Shown here: one piece after another, positions 1 to 13,619 of the stretch
Position numbering within the stretch: position 1 is the first letter of the stretch
Layout of the letters: every line of letters starts with the position of its first letter
Origin: an uncultured Acidimicrobiaceae bacterium
GTDB lineage: Bacteria; Actinomycetota; Acidimicrobiia; Acidimicrobiales; Aldehydirespiratoraceae
Direction: 5' to 3'
DNA length: 33,250 nucleotides
Assembly (NCBI GenBank): GCA_913041415.1
Contig: CAJWHS010000023.1
Span: forward strand, 1 to 33,250
The notes under the pieces: generated by a model
Databases searched by the model: none
What the model saw: only the letters and a program-made list of their open reading frames with translations
What the model was told of the DNA's origin: nothing
Position numbers and translations under genes: made by a program

Positions 1-1211
1 ATGTAGCAGGGGTCGGTGATCGCCGGGCAGGCCACTCGGACATGGACCTCGCTGGCGCCGGCATCCCGCAACATCTGCACGAGCGGGCCGGACGTCGTGC
101 CCCGCACGATCGAATCGTCGACCATGACCACGCGCTTGCCGGCGAGGTTGTCGGCGAGCGGGTTGAACTTCATCCGGACCTTCGACTCGCGGAGTTCCTG
201 GGTGGGCTCAATGAACGTGCGCCCGACATAGCGGTTCTTGGTGAATCCCTCGGTGTACGGGATGCCCGCTTCCTGGGCGAACCCGACGGCGTGCGGGGTG
301 CCCGAGTCGGGCACGGCGACGACGACGTCGGCCTCAATTGGCGCCTCGCGGGCCAACTCACGGCCGAGGCGCTGACGGGTGCTGTGCACCAGCTTGCCCT
401 CATAGATCGAGTCGGGCCGGGAGAAGTAGATCTGCTCGAACGTGCAGAAGGCGTGTTGCTTGGGCACGGCACCTTGCTCGATGCGGTAGCCGTCGGCGTC
501 AAGTCTGCAGATTTCGCCGGGTGCGAGTTCGTGGACCAGTTCGGCACCGATGGCAGAGAACGCACAGGTTTCCGATGCGAGCAGGTAACCGCTCTCAAAC
601 TTGCCAAGGACTAGCGGGCGGAAACCCCACGGATCGCGGACTCCGTAGACCGCGTCGCGGGTGATGATCGTCAGTGCGAAAGCACCTTCGGCCTGGGCCA
701 TAAGCATCTTGATCCGGTTCATCCAATCACCGGAACCACCGGTGAGGAGATGAATCATCACCTCGGTGTCCGACGAGGTCTGCAGCCCCACGCCCCGCTC
801 CAGGAGTTGGCGACGAAGGATGTGCGCGTTCACGAGGTTGCCGTTGTGGGCAATGCCCAGCGGGCCGTCGATCGTCTCGATGACGTGCGGCTGGGCGTTG
901 CGCAGGCCGGTGCCGCCGGTGGTGCTGTATCGGGTGTGGCCGATTGCGAACTCCCCCTTCAGCGTGGAGAGGTTGTCCTCGTTGAACACGGCGGGGACGA
1001 GACCTTGGCCCTTGTGGACATGCGCGACGCCATGGTCGACCGACGCCATACCGGCCGCCTCTTGACCGCGATGCTGCAGGGTGTATAGCGAGAAGAACGC
1101 AAGGCGGGCAGCGTCCTGATCGGGGGCGTGGATGCCGATGACACCGCACTCCTCTTTCAGTTCGTCGCCGTCGGCGTCGTCGCCCCAAATCTCAGAATCG
1201 TTGGGAAACAT
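1..1211 (-). CDS. purF: Amidophosphoribosyltransferase (partial; 3' end runs off the window)
   Basis: Manual reverse-strand translation from ATG at 1211: MFPNDSEIWGDDADGDELKEECGVIGIHAPDQDAARLAFFSLYTLQHRGQEAAGMAS...GEFAIGHTRYSTTGGTGLRNAQPH...GPLGIAHNGNLVN...SSDTEVMIHLL. This has the class II glutamine amidotransferase Cys and the PurF motifs. It is absent from the ORF track because no stop lies inside the window. Confidence 0.95.
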   Translation of the reverse strand, partial: MFPNDSEIWGDDADGDELKEECGVIGIHAPDQDAARLAFFSLYTLQHRGQEAAGMASVDHGVAHVHKGQGLVPAVFNEDNLSTLKGEFAIGHTRYSTTGGTGLRNAQPHVIETIDGPLGIAHNGNLVNAHILRRQLLERGVGLQTSSDTEVMIHLLTGGSGDWMNRIKMLMAQAEGAFALTIITRDAVYGVRDPWGFRPLVLGKFESGYLLASETCAFSAIGAELVHELAPGEICRLDADGYRIEQGAVPKQHAFCTFEQIYFSRPDSIYEGKLVHSTRQRLGRELAREAPIEADVVVAVPDSGTPHAVGFAQEAGIPYTEGFTKNRYVGRTFIEPTQELRESKVRMKFNPLADNLAGKRVVMVDDSIVRGTTSGPLVQMLRDAGASEVHVRVACPAITDPCY

Positions 1212-1214
1212 GGT

Positions 1215-2354
1215 TCACCGTTCGTTGAGTGCCGCTCGGGCGTCGATTACTCGTTGTAGTGCATCGGTGGAGTCGTCGCCGACCACTGTGAGATGCCCCA
1301 TCTTTCGGCCCCTGCGGGCCTCGTGCTTTCCGTACAGGTGCAGGTGCACGCCGGGTCGGGCGAGCGCAGCAGTCCAGTCGGGTTCGCCGTTATACCAGAG
1401 GTCGCCCAGCAGCTGGGCCATCGCCGCCGGGGCACAGCTGCCGTCACCGAGGGGTTGGCCGGTGACGGCCCGCAACTGTTGTTCGAATTGGCTCGCAACC
1501 GCTGCCTCGATCGTGCAGTGCCCGGAGTTGTGGGGACGAGGGGCGATCTCGTTGACGAGGATCCCTTCGGCGGTGTCGAAGAGTTCGACGCACAGCACGC
1601 CGACGAGCTCAAGCCCCGTCGCAACGAGGTGAGCGGTCGCACGGGCCGCCTCGGTGGTGGTGTCGGGTATTCGAGCGGGGACGGTCGTCGTGTCGAGGAT
1701 GTGGTTGGCGTGGGTGTTCTCCATCACGCCGTGGTCGACGACGTCGCCATCGACCCCACGAGCGACGATGACGCTGAGCTCACGCTCGAAGGCGATGACC
1801 GACTCGACGACCAGGCGCTCAGCGCCGAGCGCCTCCCAGACCGCAGCGACATCGGCTGGATCGGTGATGCGAACCTGCCCCTTACCGTCGTAACCGAATC
1901 GGGCGGTCTTGGCGATCACCGGCACGCCAAGCTCGGCAACGGCAGACGCAAGCTCCGCCTCGGTTGCGGCCGAGCGCCACGGGGCGACCGCAACACCTGC
2001 TGCGGTGAGTGCTTCCTTTTCAAGCTTCCGGTCTTGGGCAGCGGCGATGATCGAGCCTGCTGGACGGGCCGGCACGCCTGCGGCTTCGGCTGCTTCGGCG
2101 ATGGAGAGGTCGACGTTCTCGAATTCCCAGGTCATCGCGTCGATCATCTGAAGAAAGGCGGCGACTGCGGCCGGATCGTCGAACGCGCCCGCGATTTCCC
2201 GGTCGGCCAGCACGCCGGCGGGCGTCTTCTCGGCGCCGCCGGTGAGTACTACGACGCCGTACCCGTGCTGCCGGGCGCTCTGCGCGAGCATGCGGCCCAA
2301 CTGGCCCCCGCCAACGATGCCGATCGTGCTTCCGGGAGCGAGTGGGGTGGTCAC
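1215..2354 (-). CDS. purK: 5-(carboxyamino)imidazole ribonucleotide synthase (ATP-grasp)
   Basis: ORF 379 aa; N-terminus STIGIVGGGQLGRMLAQSARQHGY; EIAPRPHNSGHCTIEA motif typical of PurK; adjacent to purE. Confidence 0.95.
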   Translation of the reverse strand: MTTPLAPGSTIGIVGGGQLGRMLAQSARQHGYGVVVLTGGAEKTPAGVLADREIAGAFDDPAAVAAFLQMIDAMTWEFENVDLSIAEAAEAAGVPARPAGSIIAAAQDRKLEKEALTAAGVAVAPWRSAATEAELASAVAELGVPVIAKTARFGYDGKGQVRITDPADVAAVWEALGAERLVVESVIAFERELSVIVARGVDGDVVDHGVMENTHANHILDTTTVPARIPDTTTEAARATAHLVATGLELVGVLCVELFDTAEGILVNEIAPRPHNSGHCTIEAAVASQFEQQLRAVTGQPLGDGSCAPAAMAQLLGDLWYNGEPDWTAALARPGVHLHLYGKHEARRGRKMGHLTVVGDDSTDALQRVIDARAALNER

Positions 2355-2358
2355 GGCC

Positions 2359-2850
2359 TCAGTGCTCGAGTTCGATCGACCGGACCTGGGCGGCTCGTTC
2401 GGCCCGGAAGGCGGTGAGCGTTGCCGCCAAGGCTTCGTCGTGACGGGCCAACATCGCCACGGCGAAGAGCCCGGCGTTGGTGGCGCCTGCGTCTCCGATC
2501 GCCATGGTGGCGACGGGAACGCCGCCGGGCATCTGCACGATCGACAGCAAGGAGTCCATGCCGTTGAGCGCCCGACTCTTTATCGGCACGCCGATCACCG
2601 GAACGATTGTGTGGCCGGCCACCATGCCCGGAAGATGGGCGGCTCCGCCGGCGCCGGCGATGATGATCTCGATGCCGCGCTGCTCGGCGGTCTCGGCGTA
2701 TTCGACCATCCAGTCGGGCGTACGATGCGCGCTGACGACCTTCGCCTCGAAGGGCACGCCGAACTGTTCGAGGATGTCGGCGGCCCGCGACATCGTCTCC
2801 CAATCGGAGTCGCTGCCCATGATCACGCCGACACGCGCACCGTCTTGCAC
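2359..2850 (-). CDS. purE: N5-carboxyaminoimidazole ribonucleotide mutase
   Basis: [42 protein letters not shown]...[25 protein letters not shown] is diagnostic for PurE. Likely GTG start at 2850 ([14 protein letters not shown]), with the purine-rich upstream stretch GGGAAGGA. The longer ORF start at 3090 is not needed. Confidence 0.93.
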   Translation of the reverse strand: MQDGARVGVIMGSDSDWETMSRAADILEQFGVPFEAKVVSAHRTPDWMVEYAETAEQRGIEIIIAGAGGAAHLPGMVAGHTIVPVIGVPIKSRALNGMDSLLSIVQMPGGVPVATMAIGDAGATNAGLFAVAMLARHDEALAATLTAFRAERAAQVRSIELEH

Positions 2851-2945
2851 GGAACCCGTTCCTTCCCTGGAAGCCCGTCTCCAGTCTGCATGTTCGCGCG
2901 CCCGCTGCGTGTCGCGTGGGACGGTAAAAACAGTCGATCGTTGGC

Positions 2946-3932
2946 TCAGCCGTGGGTGGCGAGCAGCGCCGCTGTGACCCGCTCGGCGGCGGGATATCCC
3001 GCAGGCTCGAACGTTCGCCGGGTGAGGGCGGCGTAGGTCTCCTGGTAGACGCCGGCGGCTTCCAACGCCAGCTGCTCGGGCAGCGGCCATGGCTCGGAGA
3101 CCTTGTCGTAGCCGTCGCGCACGTACGCGAGCCGAACGTATTCCTTGTCGAGGTTCTCCGGCTCATCTCCCGCCGCTCGATGCTCCTCGACCGTGGACGC
3201 CCGCCAGTAACGAGACGAGTCCGGGGTGTGGACCTCGTCGATGATCGTGAGCACCCCGTTGGCGTCGAGGCCGAACTCGTACTTGGTGTCGACGAGCACC
3301 AGACCCGCCTCGGCGGCGATCTGCTGTCCCCGTTCGAAGATCTCAAGCGCGACGGTGCGCGTCTGATCCCACAGCTCGGCGTCGACGATGCCACGTTCGA
3401 CGATCTCGAGTTCCGTGATCGGTTCGTCGTGGCCGCCCTGTTCAGCCTTGGTGGTGGGGGTGATGATCGCATCGGGCAGTGGGTCGTTCTTCCGCATGCC
3501 ATCGGGGAAGTCAAGCCCGTAGATCGTGCGGGCACCAGCGTCGTAATGCGTCCACAGCGCGGTCGAGGTCGAGCCGGACAGTCGGCCTCGCACGACGACC
3601 TCGACCGGCAGAGTGTCGCACCTCTTTCCGATCGTGACGTTGGCATCTGGAACCGAGACGACGTGCGACGGCACAAGGTCGGCGATCTGTTCGAACCACC
3701 AGGCGGCGAGTTCGTTCAGCACCTGACCGCGATACGGAACGGTGCCCAGGACATAGTCGAACGCCGAGATGCGGTCGGTGGCGATCAGGGCGAGGGTGTC
3801 GCCGAGATCGACGATGTCGCGCACCTTGCCGGCGATGAGCGGGCCGAGACTCGCGACGGCGTCGGCCTCGATGCCCGTGAACGGATGAGTGAGGCCGGGA
3901 CCGAAATCCGTCGTGCTCGAGCCACCGCTCAT
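2946..3932 (-). CDS. purC: Phosphoribosylaminoimidazole-succinocarboxamide synthase
   Basis: [29 protein letters not shown]...VVRGRLSGS...DTKYEFGLD...[13 protein letters not shown] are SAICAR synthase motifs. Start at ATG 3932, which overlaps the purQ stop by 4 bp (ATGA). Confidence 0.95.
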   Translation of the reverse strand: MSGGSSTTDFGPGLTHPFTGIEADAVASLGPLIAGKVRDIVDLGDTLALIATDRISAFDYVLGTVPYRGQVLNELAAWWFEQIADLVPSHVVSVPDANVTIGKRCDTLPVEVVVRGRLSGSTSTALWTHYDAGARTIYGLDFPDGMRKNDPLPDAIITPTTKAEQGGHDEPITELEIVERGIVDAELWDQTRTVALEIFERGQQIAAEAGLVLVDTKYEFGLDANGVLTIIDEVHTPDSSRYWRASTVEEHRAAGDEPENLDKEYVRLAYVRDGYDKVSEPWPLPEQLALEAAGVYQETYAALTRRTFEPAGYPAAERVTAALLATHG

Positions 3933-4714
3933 TGGGCAGCGGCCACAAAGGCCTCGAACAACGGCAGACCGGAGCCACCCTCGGGGCCCGACGGGCGCTG
4001 CCAGTCGAGGACATGATCCTCGGGGTGCGGCATCAGACCGACGATGTTGCCGGTGTCGTCGCATATGCCGGCGATGTCGTTGACCGAGCCGTTGGGATTG
4101 GCCGGGTACGCCCCGCCGGCAGCGACGGGATCATCGCTCGTAGGGCGGGCACCATCGGCCAGATACCGGAAGGCGACGAGGCCGTCCTCGAGGCGAGCAG
4201 CCGTGGTGTCGTCGCTGACGGCCACCCGGCCTTCGCCGTGTGCGATCGGACAACGGATCGTTGTGCCGCCCACCGCCCCTAGCCAGCCCGACCGACACGA
4301 GGGTTCGACCTGCAACGTGACCCAGCGGCACTCGAAACGACCCTCGGCATTTTCCGTGAGCGTCACCGAGCGGGGTTCGCCCATGGGACCCGGCAACAGC
4401 CCGGCCTTTACCAGGACCTGGAAGCCGTTGCAGATGCCGAGCATCGGTCGAGATGCCTGGGCGGCAGCCGCGAGCTCGTCGGCAAACCAGGTGCGCAGCT
4501 CGAGCGCCAGACGACCACCGGCACCGAGTGCGTCGCCGTAGCTGAAACCTCCGGGCAAGAGGATCGCAGCATGGTCGGCGATCTGCACTGTGCCGCTGCG
4601 CAGCTCGTTGACGTGAGCAATGGTGGCGGTTCCGCCTGCGAGTTCGATCGCCTGAGCGGCCTCGAGATCGCGATTGGTGCCGGACGCGTGCGGGATCAGG
4701 ATCGGAACGCTCAT
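3929..4714 (-). CDS. purQ: Phosphoribosylformylglycinamidine synthase, glutaminase subunit
   Basis: MSVPILIPHASGTNRDLEAAQAIELAGG; GGFSYGDALGAGG; MLGICNGFQVLVKAGLLPG; HPEDHV. 4-bp overlaps with purL and purC. Confidence 0.95.
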   Translation of the reverse strand: MSVPILIPHASGTNRDLEAAQAIELAGGTATIAHVNELRSGTVQIADHAAILLPGGFSYGDALGAGGRLALELRTWFADELAAAAQASRPMLGICNGFQVLVKAGLLPGPMGEPRSVTLTENAEGRFECRWVTLQVEPSCRSGWLGAVGGTTIRCPIAHGEGRVAVSDDTTAARLEDGLVAFRYLADGARPTSDDPVAAGGAYPANPNGSVNDIAGICDDTGNIVGLMPHPEDHVLDWQRPSGPEGGSGLPLFEAFVAAAQ

Positions 4715-7575
4715 GCGGTCGCTCCCTTGGGCGGTCCGGACGGGCCGTGCGTCGAGGCCGCGACCGCCTCGGTGAGAGTGATCTGGATGGGTTCGAGATT
4801 CGAGTCCTCCCCCTGTGCAGGGTCGAGAAGATGGAAGACGATGTCGTCGCCGGCGGTGACCTCACCGAGGCGGCGACCATGATCACCGAGGAACGCTCCT
4901 AAGGCGTCCCGGTGCTCCCGGGCCGCACTGAGCAGGAGGCGGCCCGGTGCTTCGTTGACAAGCGCAGTGAACGGATCGAGTCCGTCGAGCGGCACCACGA
5001 CCGATACGCCGAGTCGCGCTGCGATCGCCATCTCGCTGACGGCAACCGCAAGGCCGCCCTCACTGCAGTCGTGGGCCGCGGTGACCTTCCCGTCGCAGAT
5101 CGCGGCGTGGATCGCCCGGTAGCGCAGCAGTGGATCATCGAGCGGGGTGGGCACCCGAGTGGCGTCGAGATCGAAAAGATCAGAAGCGAGCGAGCCGCCG
5201 AGCGCACCCTCGTTCGCGCCGACGAACCAGAGGTCGTCACCGGTCTGCATGCCGGCGGAATCGATCGCCCGGCGCAGGTCGGGCACGAGGCCGAGCGCCG
5301 AGATCAGCAAGGTGCCGGGGATTGCTTCACCATCGAACTCGTTGAACAGCGAGTCCTTGCCGGAGATGAACGGCATCCGATAGGTGCGAGCGCCGTCGGT
5401 GCAGCCCTGCACGGCGCGAACGAGCGAACCGAGTCGGTCGGCCTTGGTCGGGTCACCCCAACAGAAGTTGTCGAGCACAGCGACCTGATCGGGGTCGCCG
5501 CCGACGGCCACGAGGTTGCGCACCGCTTCGTCCATCGCAAGGAGTGCCATCGCGTGCGGGTCGTGGCGACCGACCGAGGGGCAGATCCCGTTGGAGAGCA
5601 CGACGGCTTTGTGGCCTTCGGTGCCGAGCGGCTTGAGTACCGCCGCGTCGGCAGGGCCATCGGCCTCGGGACCGACATAGGGACGCACCACGGTGCCGCC
5701 ACGGACCTCGTGGTCGTAGCGGCGGATAATGTCCTCCTTGGAGGCTACGTTCGGATGTGCCAGCAATTGGAGCACATGGGCGACGGTGGGCACCGGGGTG
5801 GTGACCTCGACTGGAGCCGAGTCGGTCCATGCACCGACAAGTTCCTGACGTGGGATGCCGTCGTGCAGGAACGCCATCGGCATGTCGACCACGCCAGTGT
5901 CGCCATGACGGACGACCAGGCGTTGATCGCCGGTGAAACGACCGAGGTCGGTCACCTCAACGTCCCATGCGTCGCAGAGGGCCTGGAGCGCTTCGAGCTT
6001 GGCGGGCGGCACTGCGATGACGATGCGCTCTTGGGCCTCGCTGATCCAGATCTCCCACGGCTGCAGGCCGGGGTACTTGAGCGGCACGACCGACAGGTCG
6101 ACCTCGACACCGAGATCCTCACCCATCTCGCCGACCGACGACGAGAACCCGCCGGCACCACAGTCGGTGATGGCGTTGTAAAGCTTGGCGTCGCGGGCAC
6201 GCTCGATGACCTCGATCAAGCCCTTTTCGGTGATCGGGTCACCGATCTGCACGGCGGAGCCGACATGGTCGACCGTGGAGGCGTCCATACCGGCCGACGA
6301 GAACGTCGCGCCGTGGATGCCATCTCGACCGACCCGTCCACCAAGGCTGATGATGCGGTCGCCGACCTGAGGCTCGGTCGGGTGCGAGCCGTGCGGGAGG
6401 ATGCCGAGGGCACCGCAATAGACCAGTGGGTTGCCGACATAGCCGGGGTCGTAGAGCACCGAACCGTTGACGGTGGGCAGCCCGAGCTTGTTTCCGTAAT
6501 CACCGATGCCGGCCACGACGCCGTCGCGAATACGGCGGGGATGCAGCACTCCGGTGGGCAACTCGTCGTCGGGTAGGTCCGCAGGGCCAAAGCACAGAAC
6601 ATCGGTGCAGGCGATCGGACGCGCCGATACACCAATGACGTCGCGGACCACACCACCGACACCGGTGTTCGCGCCACCGAACGGCTCGAGCGCGGACGGG
6701 TGGTTGTGGGTCTCGACCTTGAACGCGACGTCGTGGTAGCCGTCGAAGGCGACGATCCCGGCGTCGTCAACGAACGCCGAACGCAGCCACGGTGGATTGA
6801 GCTCTTCCGTGACCTCACGCAGCGCCGGAAGCAGGCCATCGTGAAAGCTGACGGTGACTTCGCCGTCGGACGAGGTGTGGGTGAGGTTGATGCGGGCCCG
6901 GAACGTCTTGTGCACGCAGTGCTCGGACCAGGTCTGGGCGAGGGTCTCGAGCTCGGCGTCGGTGGGCGAACGTCCCTCGCCGGCGAAGTGCGCCTGGATC
7001 GCTTGCATCTCGGTCAGGTCGAGCGAGAGCACACGATCCTTGGACAGGCGGAGCAGGTCATCGTCGCTCAACTCGGCGAGCGGCACGTCGTCGACACGCA
7101 CATCGGCGGACGCCACCCCGGCGAACTCAGCAGGCAGCTCACCCTCGGTCGAGATCTCGATGGTGTCGTTCGCAAGCAGCCGCCGGGTGAGGGTGGCCAC
7201 GTCGGTGTCGGACAGGTCGCCGATGAGATCATAGCGGCGAGCCGTGACCACCCGGATTTCCTGCAGGCCGAGGTTGGCCGCCGCTCGTTCGAGCTCTCGA
7301 GCGTCGGGGTCGGTCGCACCCGGCATCAGTGCGACCTCGACCACACGCCCCTGTGCCGGCGTGACGCCGTCGATCACGGCCTCGTCGACGACGGGGTCGA
7401 TCAGCACCTCCCGACAGAGTCGATCGAGTTCCTCGGGGCTCAGCGCTCCGTCGACGTGATGCACCCGCGTGACCCGGCACGAGGTCAACCCATCCACGCC
7501 GACCAACCGGGCGTTCGCGACGACCGGGCCGCCTCTTGGGTCGTCGGGGGCAGTGACGTCGATGCGCACGGTCAT
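4711..7575 (-). CDS. purL: Phosphoribosylformylglycinamidine synthase, synthetase subunit, with N-terminal PurS-like extension
   Basis: TWSEHCVHKTFRARI, FKVETHNHPSALEPFGGANTGVGGVVRDV and TDCGAGGFSSSVGEMGEDLGVEVDL are PurL motifs. The N-terminal segment VVEVALMPGATDPDARELERAAANLGLQEIRVVTARRYDL is PurS-like. Start chosen at MTVRIDV (7575); the ORF track start at 7644 is a longer alternative. Confidence 0.93.
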   Translation of the reverse strand: MTVRIDVTAPDDPRGGPVVANARLVGVDGLTSCRVTRVHHVDGALSPEELDRLCREVLIDPVVDEAVIDGVTPAQGRVVEVALMPGATDPDARELERAAANLGLQEIRVVTARRYDLIGDLSDTDVATLTRRLLANDTIEISTEGELPAEFAGVASADVRVDDVPLAELSDDDLLRLSKDRVLSLDLTEMQAIQAHFAGEGRSPTDAELETLAQTWSEHCVHKTFRARINLTHTSSDGEVTVSFHDGLLPALREVTEELNPPWLRSAFVDDAGIVAFDGYHDVAFKVETHNHPSALEPFGGANTGVGGVVRDVIGVSARPIACTDVLCFGPADLPDDELPTGVLHPRRIRDGVVAGIGDYGNKLGLPTVNGSVLYDPGYVGNPLVYCGALGILPHGSHPTEPQVGDRIISLGGRVGRDGIHGATFSSAGMDASTVDHVGSAVQIGDPITEKGLIEVIERARDAKLYNAITDCGAGGFSSSVGEMGEDLGVEVDLSVVPLKYPGLQPWEIWISEAQERIVIAVPPAKLEALQALCDAWDVEVTDLGRFTGDQRLVVRHGDTGVVDMPMAFLHDGIPRQELVGAWTDSAPVEVTTPVPTVAHVLQLLAHPNVASKEDIIRRYDHEVRGGTVVRPYVGPEADGPADAAVLKPLGTEGHKAVVLSNGICPSVGRHDPHAMALLAMDEAVRNLVAVGGDPDQVAVLDNFCWGDPTKADRLGSLVRAVQGCTDGARTYRMPFISGKDSLFNEFDGEAIPGTLLISALGLVPDLRRAIDSAGMQTGDDLWFVGANEGALGGSLASDLFDLDATRVPTPLDDPLLRYRAIHAAICDGKVTAAHDCSEGGLAVAVSEMAIAARLGVSVVVPLDGLDPFTALVNEAPGRLLLSAAREHRDALGAFLGDHGRRLGEVTAGDDIVFHLLDPAQGEDSNLEPIQITLTEAVAASTHGPSGPPKGATA

Positions 7576-7722
7576 AGGTCTGGAACCTAGACGGGCCACC
7601 TCTCGCGCGGTTGTCATTCCGACGCTTTCCACAGCCGGAACCACCCGACAGGTCAGCAGACGTTTCCGGGCCGTTAAGACCGGCTCGCGTCCTGCGCCTC
7701 ATTCCTGCCTACGGTTGACCCC

Positions 7723-11484
<3,762 letters not shown>

Positions 11485-11518
11485 ACCGCAACGGAGATGG
11501 CCGCCTAGCGTCTCGGTC

Positions 11519-11908
11519 ATGACCGGTGAATGGACTGCTCCCGAGTTCGGCCTCAAGGCGGCGCTCGGCTTCGCGCTCGCGAACCGAGACGGCCAATCGA
11601 CCGTCGTGCTCGAAATCTTAGCTGGCCATCTCAACCCCAATGGCGTGGTTCACGGCGCCGTGCCGTTCACGATGATGGACACTGCCACGGGAGGGGCAGT
11701 GATGAACACGATCGACGGCGGCCGTCGGTGCGCCACCATCGAGATGCAGACCCGCTATCACCGTCCCGTCGCCACCGGCACGCTCACAGCGACCGCGGAG
11801 ATGATCACCGCCGGACGCCGGGTCGTGCACCTGCATGCCGAGACCTGCGATCGCGACGACCGGTTGGTCGCCAGAGCGACAGCGGGCTTCGCGGTCTTCG
11901 AGCCCTGA
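11519..11908 (+). CDS. PaaI-family (hotdog-fold) thioesterase
   Basis: HLNPNGVVHGAVPFTMMDTATGGAVMNT...IEMQTRYHRPVATGTLTATAEMITAGRRVVHLHAE matches the hotdog thioesterase pattern. Start ATG at 11519; the ORF track start at 11456 overlaps hrpA. Confidence 0.85.
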   Translation: MTGEWTAPEFGLKAALGFALANRDGQSTVVLEILAGHLNPNGVVHGAVPFTMMDTATGGAVMNTIDGGRRCATIEMQTRYHRPVATGTLTATAEMITAGRRVVHLHAETCDRDDRLVARATAGFAVFEP

Positions 11909-11949
11909 CGTTCGGCGTTTGAGGACCCAACAGCCAGCCGCGATGAGCG

Positions 11950-12357
11950 TCACCGGGCTGCCTCGATGGTGAGCGAATGGAGGCCCTGCAACCGCACGGC
12001 GATGGTCTCTCGTGCCGTCTTCCATGTCCAGAACGCTGGGCCTCGGTGTTCGAGGTGTGGCCGCAGTGCCTCCAGGAACGGCATCACCGCAGCCGGGCGA
12101 CTCACCGGGAGCTCGGCTCGAGCCACCTCGCCTTCGGTCGGGCCGGGTCGGACGAAGCAGCCCACACCGAAGAGATCGTCAACGATCGCGTGAAGCTCAG
12201 CGAGATCCCCGGTGCCACGAACCACCGCCCGGTGCGGCACTGGATCACCACCGAAACGAGCATCGACCGCACCGGAATTGAGCCACGAGCGCGCCGGATC
12301 GACCGGCTCGACGAGCTGCCGGTAGGCCAGACGGACGGCGGGATCGTCGAGGCTCAG
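11950..12357 (-). CDS. Hypothetical protein (about 135 aa), apparently translationally coupled to the upstream thiolase gene
   Basis: The frame reads coherently as SLDDPAVRLAYRQLVEPVDPARSWLNSGAVDARFGGDPVPHRAVVRGTGDLAELHAIVDDLFGVGCFVRPGPTEGEVARAELPVSRPAAVMPFLEALRPHLEHRGPAFWTWKTARETIAVRLQGLHSLTIEAAR. Upstream of that the frame is antisense-type R-rich filler. No ATG, GTG or TTG fits, but a CTG overlaps the thiolase TGA (CTGA). Confidence 0.6.
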   Translation of the reverse strand: MSLDDPAVRLAYRQLVEPVDPARSWLNSGAVDARFGGDPVPHRAVVRGTGDLAELHAIVDDLFGVGCFVRPGPTEGEVARAELPVSRPAAVMPFLEALRPHLEHRGPAFWTWKTARETIAVRLQGLHSLTIEAAR

Positions 12358-13607
12358 GCGGCCTTCTCGAGGATGTGCACACCACACGCCGAGCCGAGAC
12401 CGATCACGTGGGCGAGGCCGACCTTGGCCCCTTTCACCTGGCGATCGCCCGCCTCGCCACGAAGGTGGGTGGCGACCTCGTAGATGTTGGCGATGCCAGT
12501 CGCGCCGATCGGGTGGCCCTTGGAGATCAGGCCGCCCGACACGTTGACCGGCGTGCGGCCGTCGCGGAACGGCGCACCGGAGTCGATGAAGTCGCCGGCC
12601 CCACCGGGCTCGCACAGGCCGAGATTGTCGTAGTGGATCAACTCGGCGGTGGCGAAGCAGTCGTGGAGTTCGACGAGATCGAGATCCCCGGGCGCAACGC
12701 CCGCCTGCTCGTAGGCCTGAGCTGCGGCGTTGCGGGTGAGCGTGTTGACGTCAGGCTGGACCTGTGCCGACGACGTCCACGGATCCGACGTCAAGACGGA
12801 AGCGGAGATCTTTACAGCCCGCTTCTGGACCTTCTTCGGCATCGACTTGAGGCGCTCGCCGGAAACGAGCACGGCAGCCGCGGCCCCATCGCCGGTCGGG
12901 CAACACATGAGCAGGGTGTTCGGGTAACTCATCACGGGCGCACCCATGATCTCGTCGAGGCTGAACTCCTTCTGGTACTGGGCCAGCGGGTTGAGCGTCG
13001 AATGCAGGTGGTTCTTGTATGCGACCTTGGCGAATTGCTCGAAGCCGACACCGTCGTTCTCGTAGGCGTACCCCATGCCCGCTTGGGCGAACACACCTGG
13101 CATGCCGGCCGTGCCGATGTAGCCGTCGGTTCCGGTGACGGCGCCATAGCGGCCCGACGGCGCAAAGACCTTGGCCTCCTTCTTCGAGCCTGCTCCACCG
13201 AGCAACCCCATCTTCCCCATCTGCTCAACACCGACGGCGAGACCCAGGTCGGCTTCGCCGGCCTTGATCGACAGCATCACGGTGCGCAGCGCCGTCGCAC
13301 CGGTCGCGCAGGCGTTCGAGACGTTGTAGGCGGGAATACCCGTCTGCCCGATCTGCTTTTGCACCTGCTGGGCCATGCCCGATGACGCCTGGAACAGTGT
13401 GCCCGCAGCGAACACATCCATGTCGTGGATCGTGACCCCGCCGTCCTTTAGGGCGGCGATCGAACTCGTCGACGCCAGATCGACAGCGTCTTGATTCGGG
13501 TAGCGACCGAACTTCGTCATGTGGGTACCGAGGACCCAGACCGAATCGTCTTCGATCATCGGGTTGGATGCCTTCGGCTTTTTCTTGCCCTTTTCAGACT
13601 TCGCCAT
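12354..13607 (-). CDS. Thiolase / acetyl-CoA acetyltransferase-like protein (lipid-transfer SCP-x/Ltp type)
   Basis: VSNACATGATALRTVMLSI (nucleophilic Cys region), LHDCFATAELIHY, GGLISKGHPIGATGIANIYE; paired with a downstream-oriented DUF35 protein. Confidence 0.9.
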   Translation of the reverse strand: MAKSEKGKKKPKASNPMIEDDSVWVLGTHMTKFGRYPNQDAVDLASTSSIAALKDGGVTIHDMDVFAAGTLFQASSGMAQQVQKQIGQTGIPAYNVSNACATGATALRTVMLSIKAGEADLGLAVGVEQMGKMGLLGGAGSKKEAKVFAPSGRYGAVTGTDGYIGTAGMPGVFAQAGMGYAYENDGVGFEQFAKVAYKNHLHSTLNPLAQYQKEFSLDEIMGAPVMSYPNTLLMCCPTGDGAAAAVLVSGERLKSMPKKVQKRAVKISASVLTSDPWTSSAQVQPDVNTLTRNAAAQAYEQAGVAPGDLDLVELHDCFATAELIHYDNLGLCEPGGAGDFIDSGAPFRDGRTPVNVSGGLISKGHPIGATGIANIYEVATHLRGEAGDRQVKGAKVGLAHVIGLGSACGVHILEKAA

Positions 13608-13619
13608 GGTGTTGCCTCC

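Noticed and set aside
1293-2417. 374-aa plus-strand ORF opposite purK
   Set aside because: Antisense to the well-supported purK; low-complexity G/D/R-rich translation.
2351-3676. 441-aa minus-strand ORF overlapping purC and purE
   Set aside because: Off-frame Arg/Ser-rich translation of the purC and purE genes, which are clearly coding in other frames.
4912-6576. 554-aa plus-strand ORF opposite purL
   Set aside because: Antisense shadow of purL in high-GC sequence; His/Asp/Arg-rich composition without family motifs.
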